A stretch of DNA of 14,283 bases, from the NCBI GenBank assembly GCA_036376915.1, contig DASUZK010000002.1, positions 1 to 14,283 of the forward strand, read 5' to 3'. The notes under the pieces were generated by a model. That model was given only the letters and a program-made list of their open reading frames with translations. It ran no database searches and was not told the origin of the DNA. This stretch comes from VRUE01 sp036376915. Its GTDB lineage: Bacteria > Actinomycetota > Thermoleophilia > Solirubrobacterales > 70-9. Made by a program: the position numbers and the translations under genes. The first letter of the stretch is position 1. Every line of letters starts with the position of its first letter. Below are positions 6,179 to 11,508 of this stretch, one piece after another.

Positions 6179-6694
6179 GTGCCGCGCTTCCTCGACCCCC
6201 AGCCGCTCGGCAACGAGCATCGGATCAACGGATTCGATTGCGGGGTGGGGTCGCTGGGCATCTGGCTCGTCAAGCACGCTCGGGCGGCGGCAGGGGCTGG
6301 GTCCGCTCGTACCTACGTCGTTATGGACACCGAGCAAGATCGGGTTGTCGGCTATCACGCGCTATCGCTTGCGTCAATTGAGCACGCCGATGCAACCGAC
6401 CGGGGGCGCAAGGGCATGCCGCAACACCCGATCCCGGCCATGCTGCTGGCGCGACTGGCGGTTGACAAAACGGTTCAGGGGAAGGGGATCGGGGCCTTCC
6501 TTCTGAGAGACGCGATGGGCCGGGCGCTTTCTGTGGCCGAGCAGGCGGGCATGCGCCTACTGCTCGTTCATGCCCTGAACGACCGAGCCCGTGCTTTCTA
6601 TGAGCACTTCGGTTTCGAGTCCTCACCCAGCGATGCGATGAATTTGCAGCTCCTGGTCAAGGACATTAGGCTCGCACTTGACAGTATGGACTAG
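6179..6694 (+). CDS. GNAT acetyltransferase toxin (TacT/AtaT-like)
   Basis: Toxins of this GNAT family acetylate the amino group of aminoacyl-tRNAs and so block translation; the antitoxin upstream neutralises them. The 171-residue product has the family features in order. FDCGVGSLGIWLVKHA at about 19-34 is the N-terminal FxCG...L..WL signature. ARLAVDKTVQGKGIG is the acetyl-CoA site, with the pyrophosphate loop Q100-G-K-G-I-G105. ARAFYEHFGF contains Y141, equivalent to the catalytic tyrosine of Salmonella TacT. No part seems lost, so the toxin should be active. The GTG at 6179 is the first usable start; a distant ATG would remove the signature. No strong Shine-Dalgarno sequence is seen. Which tRNA is targeted cannot be read from the sequence. 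Confidence 0.88.
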   Translation: MPRFLDPQPLGNEHRINGFDCGVGSLGIWLVKHARAAAGAGSARTYVVMDTEQDRVVGYHALSLASIEHADATDRGRKGMPQHPIPAMLLARLAVDKTVQGKGIGAFLLRDAMGRALSVAEQAGMRLLLVHALNDRARAFYEHFGFESSPSDAMNLQLLVKDIRLALDSMD

Positions 6695-6770
6695 GCACGG
6701 GTGCGCATCTGGGGGTGGCACGGAGGCGGTGACTTCCCGCGAAGCGGGCTTGGGCTCAGGTGTACATAAG

Positions 6771-6776
6771 TAGACT
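6771..6776 (+). promoter_or_regulatory. Candidate -10 box of the protease gene
   Basis: TAGACT ends 7 nt before the ATG at 6784, with no Shine-Dalgarno sequence in between. TTGGGC at 6750-6755 is a possible -35 with a 15-nt spacer. This supports the ATG at 6784 over a GTG at 6760, which would lie upstream of the -10. Confidence 0.5.
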
Positions 6777-6783
6777 GCTCGGG

Positions 6784-7788
6784 ATGAGCGCATTTGGCCG
6801 GGGGATGCGTCGGTTGCCCGCTGACCCAAGGTCCGCGCTGGGAGTCTTGGTGGCGTGGCTCTGCGCGGGGGTGTGGGCGGCGCCACCCGCCGGTGCGGCA
6901 ACCGCCGTATCTGCCCGAGCCCAGGATGCGGTCGCGTTTTGGACGGCCGACCGGATGAAACGGGCGAAGCCACTTGACGTCAGGGTGCTCGCGCGGTCTG
7001 TCGAGTCCCGAAAGCGGCCCGCGAGCCTGGAAACAGGCACGCCGCACGTCTTCCCGCGGCTCGGCCCGAGTGGTGGGGCAAGGGTGAGCTCCGTCTCCGA
7101 AACTGTGCCCGACCCCACGGTCCCGGTGGCTCGCGAGCATGGCGTCGTCTTCATGGTCACCCCGTTCGGCCTCGGCCGCTGTTCGGGCACTTCGGTCAAC
7201 GCGCCCAACTTCAGCGTCGTCGTCACGGCGGCGCATTGCATACACACGGGCGGTCGTCGCGGTAGCTGGATCGACTCCCGCTGGGTTTTCGTGCCGGGCT
7301 ACCGGTACGGGCAGCGCCCGTTCGGGATCTTCCCGGCGAAGTGGATCGACACGACCCGCCTCTGGCGCACGACGGGCAGCGAGAACTACGACGTCGGCGC
7401 GGCGGTGGTCTCCCGCAACGCACGCGGTCAGCTCCTCGCCAAGACGGTCGGCGGGACGGGGATCGCCTGGGGGCTCGGGGCGAGGCAGGTCTTCGACATC
7501 CACGGCTACTCGGCCGAACGGCCCTTCGACGGCGAAACGCAGAGCGTCTGCACCGACACCCCGTTCCTCGGCCACGACGTGCTCTCGATCCTCTCGCCGG
7601 GCCCACTCAACCTCGCCGCCGAGTGCCGGGTCACGGGAGGCGCCTCCGGTGGTGGGTGGACCATCGGCGACGGGATCCTCAACAGCGTCACCGACTACGG
7701 CTACACGGACGACCCGGAGACCAACTTCGGTGCTTACTTCGGCAAGGAAGTCGGGCGGCTGTTCATGCGTGCGAGGCGGGTCCAATGA
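6784..7788 (+). CDS. Exported trypsin-like serine protease (S1 family)
   Basis: The 334-residue product should be secreted. It has a basic N-terminus (RGMRR), a hydrophobic core at about 17-33 and an AGA-AT cleavage site near residue 38. A pro-region-like stretch of about 80 residues precedes the chymotrypsin-fold domain (about 117-330). The catalytic triad is visible: H151 in VVTAAHC, D203 in ENYDVGAAVV and S288 in TGGASGGGW. Cysteines C133/C152 flank the histidine loop as expected for a disulfide, and a second pair (SVC and C281) lies near the serine. The pattern resembles V8-like and actinobacterial secreted peptidases. The specificity is not known. Its stop overlaps the next gene's ATG (ATGA), so the two are translationally coupled. 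Confidence 0.88.
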   Translation: MSAFGRGMRRLPADPRSALGVLVAWLCAGVWAAPPAGAATAVSARAQDAVAFWTADRMKRAKPLDVRVLARSVESRKRPASLETGTPHVFPRLGPSGGARVSSVSETVPDPTVPVAREHGVVFMVTPFGLGRCSGTSVNAPNFSVVVTAAHCIHTGGRRGSWIDSRWVFVPGYRYGQRPFGIFPAKWIDTTRLWRTTGSENYDVGAAVVSRNARGQLLAKTVGGTGIAWGLGARQVFDIHGYSAERPFDGETQSVCTDTPFLGHDVLSILSPGPLNLAAECRVTGGASGGGWTIGDGILNSVTDYGYTDDPETNFGAYFGKEVGRLFMRARRVQ

Positions 7789-8777
7789 CCGCGCCCGGTC
7801 GCTGGCTCTGCGCGCTCTTCCTGACGGCGGCCTTCTGCGTCGCTCCGCCCGCGGCTCAGGCCAGCCCACTCGACATACCGGCCGCTGTCCCGGCGAAGTT
7901 CCGCGCTCTCGTGAGGGCCCGTGTGCACACGGCAAAGCCGCGGCGATCTTGGGAGTCTCGTTTCGAGCTCGAGACCCGACAGGGCTACGACATCTCCGTG
8001 GTCGCGGTCGATGACGTCGTCGGCGTGGCTGTCACCAAGCACCGAGGCTCGGGAGCGGATCCGGGCCGGCTCTTCGAGCTAGGCGCGCCCGTCTCGACCT
8101 ACATCGCGCGCGGCACGGTGACGCCACGGCGCATCGAGGCCTCATTCGGCAAGTTCGGCAGGATCGCGGTCCGGTTCCGTCCCTCCGGCCGGATCGTGCG
8201 GTCGCCCCGCCGTGCTCACTGCAAGGGCCCGGATCGGTTCGCAAACCGTTTCGGGGTCTTCGTCGGCAGGATTCGCTTCAGCGGCGAGCGGCATTACGTT
8301 GCCGTTCGTGCTCATCGCGTGAAAGGGTGGGTCCACAGCCCGCTGCGCCTCCATTGCGGCGGGCGGCGGTTTCGCGCGCCCGTGGAGCGATACGCCAGGC
8401 CGGTCAGCGACGACCCTGTCTTCCCGTTCGACATCCTGCAGGCCGGCTGGCGAGAACCGCTCGCATCCACAGAGTTTCTCGCCTTCGAGATAGGCGACCG
8501 GACCCTCTACCTGGCGCTCACCGAAGAGAGCCTGGGATCGATGGCCGTGGTGCGCTATGCCCTGGCGGTTGGCTCGTCTCGGTCCTTCGCTCAGAACGAA
8601 GCTCTTACCTCGGCGACGCTGAGGCCGCCATGGCCATTCGACCACACCGGCTCCTATGCCGCCGCCGCCGATGGAGCGAGGACCTGGGCCGGCCCTCTCT
8701 CGGTGTCGTTCCCCGGCGCGCCGGGTGTTCCGCTCGCCGGTCCGCGGTTTTGGGTCAACCTGGACTCCGGCCTGTAG
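7785..8777 (+). CDS. Exported protein of unknown function
   Basis: I cannot name a function. The 330-residue product starts at the ATG overlapping the protease stop and has a clear signal peptide: a hydrophobic core at 7-22 and AQA-S cleavage after about residue 26. The mature part is rich in predicted beta strands. It has two cysteines flanking a strand-rich block (HCKG near 145, RLHCGG near 190); the block contains GVFVGRIRFSGERHYVAVRA, a pattern I recall from secreted proteins of Thermoleophilia, though I cannot check this. There is no catalytic motif, LPxTG or lipobox. Coupling to an exported protease suggests a shared extracytoplasmic job, for example as substrate, inhibitor or chaperone; this is inference. 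The reading frame continues far upstream, but that part is the protease gene read in another frame. Confidence 0.8.
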   Translation: MTAPGRWLCALFLTAAFCVAPPAAQASPLDIPAAVPAKFRALVRARVHTAKPRRSWESRFELETRQGYDISVVAVDDVVGVAVTKHRGSGADPGRLFELGAPVSTYIARGTVTPRRIEASFGKFGRIAVRFRPSGRIVRSPRRAHCKGPDRFANRFGVFVGRIRFSGERHYVAVRAHRVKGWVHSPLRLHCGGRRFRAPVERYARPVSDDPVFPFDILQAGWREPLASTEFLAFEIGDRTLYLALTEESLGSMAVVRYALAVGSSRSFAQNEALTSATLRPPWPFDHTGSYAAAADGARTWAGPLSVSFPGAPGVPLAGPRFWVNLDSGL

Positions 8778-8788
8778 TCGGATAGCTT
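8760..8788 (+). promoter_or_regulatory. Candidate promoter of the YjbQ gene
   Basis: TAGCTT at 8783-8788 ends 6 nt before the ATG at 8795. CTGGAC at 8760-8765 is a fair -35 with a 17-nt spacer and overlaps the end of the preceding gene. The start would be leaderless. Confidence 0.45.
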
Positions 8789-8794
8789 GACCCG

Positions 8795-9211
8795 ATGCAG
8801 ATCCGCACCACCGGGATTTCGCTGTCGACCCGAGGCGACGGTCATGTCGTCGACGTCACGGCCGATGTCCAGGGGGCGATCGACCAGGCCGGCGTAGCCG
8901 AGGGGCAGGTATGCGCGTTCGTACGGGGGTCGACCGCGGCGATCGCGACGATGGAGTACGAGCCAGGCGGCGTGCAGGACCTGCAGGCGACGCTCGAGCG
9001 ACTCATCCCCGCCGAAGGCGACTACGAGCACAACCGGCTCAACCACGACTCCAACTCGCACGCGCACCAACGGGCCTCGATCGTCGGTCCCTCGGAGGTC
9101 GTGCCGGTGATCGACGGGCGGATGGCGCTCGGTACCTGGCAGCAGTTGGTGCTGATCGACTTCGACGACCGGCCGCGAGAGCGGATCGTCATAGTCCAGG
9201 TGCTGGGCTGA
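8795..9211 (+). CDS. yjbQ: YjbQ/UPF0047 family protein (secondary thiamine-phosphate synthase type)
   Basis: Members of UPF0047 show weak thiamine-phosphate synthase activity in E. coli, but the true substrate is unsettled. The 138-residue product is full length and has the family signature. It contains the metal-site block with DSNSHAHQRASIVGPSEVVP at about 87-106, then RMALGTWQQLVLIDFD and the ending RERIVIVQVLG. STAAIATMEYEPG fits the conserved N-terminal strand region. The start at 8795 gives the expected MQIRTTGISLST. It is a single-domain cytoplasmic protein, 17 nt after the exported-protein gene. It probably has its own promoter and is closed by the intrinsic terminator just after the stop. 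Confidence 0.92.
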   Translation: MQIRTTGISLSTRGDGHVVDVTADVQGAIDQAGVAEGQVCAFVRGSTAAIATMEYEPGGVQDLQATLERLIPAEGDYEHNRLNHDSNSHAHQRASIVGPSEVVPVIDGRMALGTWQQLVLIDFDDRPRERIVIVQVLG

Positions 9212-9217
9212 AACGGA

Positions 9218-9241
9218 AAAGGGCCCCCTGAGGGGCCCTTT
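9218..9241 (+). terminator. Intrinsic terminator after yjbQ
   Basis: AAAGGGCCCC at 9218-9227 pairs perfectly with GGGGCCCTTT at 9232-9241 around the loop CTGA. The stem is GC-rich at the tip and ends in A/T pairs giving a short U run. It begins 6 nt after the yjbQ stop and is the most canonical terminator in the window; the symmetry would let it act on both strands. Confidence 0.85.
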
Positions 9242-9325
9242 GTCTCCGCAGGACGTACCACCAAGTTAGACTCTGCTTCCCTGGCTCGTCGGTCCTAAGC
9301 TCTGCTTTGAAAACACCGTGTGTCG

Positions 9326-9437
9326 GGGAAAGTTGCACTCCCTGCATCGGAGCTCGCAGCGGCGAGCTTGAGCTCGGGGCTCCGAATTGCCCGCGCGCCT
9401 CATCGCCCCATCCGCCGCTGCTAGATTCAACTTTCCC
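9326..9437. other. Structured gene-less segment before tRNA-Val
   Basis: GGGAAAGTTG at 9326-9335 is the exact reverse complement of 9428-9437, whose last base touches the first base of tRNA-Val. Inside are CGGAGC/GCTCCG (9348-9353 with 9379-9384). There are also two mutually exclusive 6-bp pairings that share CGAGCT at 9363-9368: with AGCTCG at 9351-9356 or with AGCTCG at 9371-9376. A -10-like TAGACT lies at 9267-9272. This could be a small structured RNA, a processed leader of the tRNA, or a remnant of an inserted element. No protein gene is seen in 9242-9437. Confidence 0.4.
9422..9427 (+). promoter_or_regulatory. Candidate -10 box of tRNA-Val
   Basis: TAGATT ends 10 nt before the mature 5' end of tRNA-Val, exactly the distance seen for TACCCT at tRNA-Cys. 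No good -35 is seen. Confidence 0.45.
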
Positions 9438-9510
9438 GGGCGTATAGCTCAGTTGGGAGAGCGCCGCCTCGACAAGGCGGAGGTCACTGGTTCGAGCCCA
9501 GTTACGCCCA
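9438..9510 (+). tRNA. tRNA-Val (anticodon GAC)
   Basis: A full 73-nt cloverleaf is present. The acceptor GGGCGTA pairs with TACGCCC, the D stem is GCTC/GAGC and the anticodon stem is CCGCC/GGCGG. The anticodon loop TCGACAA gives anticodon GAC. The T arm is ACTGG-TTCGAGC-CCAGT and the discriminator is A. CCA is not encoded. Confidence 0.96.
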
Positions 9511-9587
9511 TCGCCCGCTGTGCGGAAGTAGAGGTCGCTGGCGCGCGGCCGGTGGCAGGCGGGAGGTACGAATGCCAGGCATCAGTC

Positions 9588-9593
9588 TAGGCT
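9588..9593 (+). promoter_or_regulatory. Candidate -10 box of the membrane-protein gene
   Basis: TAGGCT ends 9 nt before the GTG at 9603, matching the leaderless pattern elsewhere. No -35 or Shine-Dalgarno sequence is obvious. Confidence 0.4.
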
Positions 9594-9602
9594 CGCGGCC
9601 TC

Positions 9603-11417
9603 GTGTTCGGGACTTATGCAGCCGTGCTGGCCGTCTGCGGCGCCTCGGTGGCGATCGGGCAGGCGGCGCTTGCGCTCTGCGGGGTCCGGCGCTGGTCGTG
9701 GCTGGCTCCCACTGTGGGGCTGGCGTTGCTCTGCGCGACCTGCTGGGGGACGGTTCGGTTGCCGGGGGAGGGCGCGGCGTCCGCCGTCTTCGTCTTGGTC
9801 CTCTCGGTGGCTTCGGTCGCTTACCTCTGGCGTCGACTCGACGGCGGGGGAGAGGCGCTGCAGGCCGGCGCGCCGGTTGCCCTGCTCGCGCTCCTCGCCA
9901 CCGCGCTCCCCTTCGTCGCCGAAGGCCACTTCGGCATCCTCGGCACCAGTTTCAACCCGGACATGTCCCAGCACCTGCTGGCGTCCGACCGGCTGGCCGG
10001 TGGCGATGGCTCCCAGCTCCTGCGCCAGGGCTATCCGCTCGGCCCCCACGCGATCGCGGTGGCGCTTCACGGCGGCCTCGGCATAGGGCTGGTCCAGGGA
10101 TTCACCGGTCTGACGATCGCCATCGCGGTTCTCGCATCCCTCACCGCGCTCACGGCCTTTCGCGAGGAGCCGCCGCAACTCCGCATCCCGGCCTCGCTGG
10201 TAGTCGGCCTCACCTACATGGTCGCCTCCTACTTCGCCCAGGGCTCCTTCAAGGAGACCATGCAAGCCCTCTTCTTCCTAGCCTTCGTCCTAGCCCTGAG
10301 GGAGGCGTCCCGAAATCCCGCCTGGAGCCAGCTCCCCCTCCGCTTCACCCCAGCAGCTCTTCTAGCGGTGGGGTCGGTGTACACCTACAGCTTCGCGGGT
10401 CTCATCTGGCTGGTCCCCGCCGCAGCCATCTGGGCGGCAGCGGAGCTCGTCGTTCTCCGGACCGGCATCTCTGCGGGTGGCGTGGATGCGGGGGGGCCGA
10501 GAACGGAGGCGCAGCCCCCGCCCGCAGGCCCCCCCGCAGCCGCGACGGGCCCCGCGGCCATCCGCGCTGGGATTTACGCGTCTCTCCTGTTCCTCGTCCT
10601 GGTCGCTCCCGAGATCGGCCGGATGATCGACTTCCAGCGGTTCGAGACCTTCGACCCCAACGGCCCCGGCCTCGGCAACCTCTTCGGTCAGATCTCGCCC
10701 TTCGAGGCGCTCGGGATCTGGCCTTCTGGTGACTTCCGCCTCAGCCCCGGCGACGGGGCGGTTCCCGCCTTCGGCTACTTCCTCGGCGCCGCCTTCGCCT
10801 CGGTCCTGCTCGCATACGGGGCCTTCCTCTGCTGGCGTCGCCGCGAGACGGCCCTCCTCGCCGGCCTCGCTGCCGCGGCCCTCGCCTACGCGGCGGCCAG
10901 GGTAGGCGGCACGCCGTACACCGCCGCCAAGGCAATCGAGATCGGCGCCCCCCTGGCGGCCCTGGTCATCGTCCTGCCCCTCCTGCGCCGCCCGGTCGCC
11001 TGGCTCTATCTGCTCGGCGCGGCCGGCTGCTCGCTGCTTGCCCTGGCCAACGCCCCGGTCGGACCATCTTCCTACTCGTCGGCCTTGACCGGCCTGCGCG
11101 ACGATGTCGGTTCCGGACCTACTCTGGTGCTCGCCTCGCGGCAGCTGCTCGAAGACGAACACGGCACGCCATACATCTCCTGGGAGCTGCGTGGCGGCCG
11201 CGTCTGCATCGGAGCCGGCGACGGAGCCGGCGCGCAGCTGCCTCCCGGCGTGCGCTACGTCGTCACCGAAGGCCCATCCCGGCGTCCGCCGTTCCCCGGT
11301 CTGCGCCTGCGCCGTCTCGCCGCCCTCTACGCCCTCTGGGAACGCACCGTGCCGCTCCGCAGCCGGAGCCCCTGCCCCCTGATAGCCGTCCGCCAAGCCC
11401 GCCAAGGCTCCCCTTGA
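9603..11417 (+). CDS. Large multi-pass membrane protein, possibly GT-C-like
   Basis: No family is recognised with certainty. The 604-residue product has about 12 hydrophobic segments (for example near 3-27, 58-75, 87-107, 160-185, 320-335, 388-405 and 467-485). A loop after the fourth segment contains FNPDMSQHL, with an acidic residue D120. A soluble C-terminal part of about 100 residues follows the last segment. This layout recalls GT-C glycosyltransferases, where an Asp in the first large outer loop is catalytic, so transfer from a lipid-linked sugar is a possible but unproven role. Residues about 295-318 form a Pro/Ala/Gly-rich loop encoded by G7 and C7 runs. The GTG at 9603 directly precedes the first hydrophobic segment and follows a -10-like box. 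A hairpin starts 3 nt after the stop. Confidence 0.78.
   Translation: MFGTYAAVLAVCGASVAIGQAALALCGVRRWSWLAPTVGLALLCATCWGTVRLPGEGAASAVFVLVLSVASVAYLWRRLDGGGEALQAGAPVALLALLATALPFVAEGHFGILGTSFNPDMSQHLLASDRLAGGDGSQLLRQGYPLGPHAIAVALHGGLGIGLVQGFTGLTIAIAVLASLTALTAFREEPPQLRIPASLVVGLTYMVASYFAQGSFKETMQALFFLAFVLALREASRNPAWSQLPLRFTPAALLAVGSVYTYSFAGLIWLVPAAAIWAAAELVVLRTGISAGGVDAGGPRTEAQPPPAGPPAAATGPAAIRAGIYASLLFLVLVAPEIGRMIDFQRFETFDPNGPGLGNLFGQISPFEALGIWPSGDFRLSPGDGAVPAFGYFLGAAFASVLLAYGAFLCWRRRETALLAGLAAAALAYAAARVGGTPYTAAKAIEIGAPLAALVIVLPLLRRPVAWLYLLGAAGCSLLALANAPVGPSSYSSALTGLRDDVGSGPTLVLASRQLLEDEHGTPYISWELRGGRVCIGAGDGAGAQLPPGVRYVVTEGPSRRPPFPGLRLRRLAALYALWERTVPLRSRSPCPLIAVRQARQGSP
10487..10538. repeat. 12-bp inverted repeat with G7 and C7 runs inside the membrane-protein gene
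   Basis: TGCGGGGGGGCC at 10487-10498 and GGCCCCCCCGCA at 10527-10538 are exact reverse complements 28 nt apart. Each holds a run of seven identical bases. They encode a variable-looking Pro/Gly/Ala loop. Such runs are prone to slippage during replication. Confidence 0.7.
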
Positions 11418-11420
11418 ATC

Positions 11421-11470
11421 GCTGACTTCGTCTTTTTCGGGCCTATTGCCCCGGAAAAGACGAAGTCAGC
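11421..11470. terminator. 21-bp hairpin after the membrane-protein gene
   Basis: Positions 11421-11441 pair with 11450-11470 at all 21 positions, with one T-G wobble (11437/11454), around an 8-nt loop CCTATTGC. It begins 3 nt after the stop at 11417 and ends 38 nt before thrS. Runs of T and A lie inside the arms rather than after the stem, so it is not a canonical terminator on either strand. Its shape still suits transcription stop or RNA-end protection. It shares no obvious loop sequence with the repeat at 2518-2593. Confidence 0.65.
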
Positions 11471-11494
11471 AGGGGATGGTGGGTGGGGCTTGCG

Positions 11495-11500
11495 TACGAT
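11495..11500 (+). promoter_or_regulatory. Candidate -10 box of thrS
   Basis: TACGAT ends 8 nt before the ATG at 11509, so transcription would begin at or beside the start codon. This helps choose that ATG over the in-frame ATGs at 11446 and 11476, which lie upstream of the -10. No -35 is visible. Confidence 0.5.
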
Positions 11501-11508
11501 GGCTGCCG

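Noticed and set aside
5696..6358. A 220-codon open frame on the minus strand
   Set aside because: It runs antisense through tRNA-Cys, the toxin-antitoxin promoter and the antitoxin, all of which are well supported; no family resemblance.
6736..6748. Small hairpin CCCGC-GAA-GCGGG after the toxin gene
   Set aside because: Only 5 bp with no U-tract; too weak to call a terminator.
6691..7935. A 414-codon open frame on the minus strand
   Set aside because: It is antisense to the serine protease, whose triad and signal peptide fix the coding strand; its composition is typical of a shadow frame.
9242..9437. SRP RNA, 6S RNA or tmRNA in the gap
   Set aside because: None of the conserved core motifs of these RNAs was seen.
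9387..9590. A 67-codon open frame across tRNA-Val
   Set aside because: It contains the whole tRNA gene and the residues are simply the tRNA translated.
9572..10732. A 386-codon open frame overlapping the membrane-protein gene
   Set aside because: It is Arg/Pro/Gly-rich with no domain, and is the out-of-frame reading of a GC-rich gene whose own frame has clear membrane segments.
11446..11508. N-terminal extension of thrS from ATG 11446 or 11476
   Set aside because: The extra residues do not fit the family, overlap a hairpin arm and lie upstream of the likely -10.
11418..11508. T-box riboswitch upstream of thrS
   Set aside because: The gap is 91 nt, no T-box consensus or specifier stem is seen, and the promoter appears to start at the ATG.
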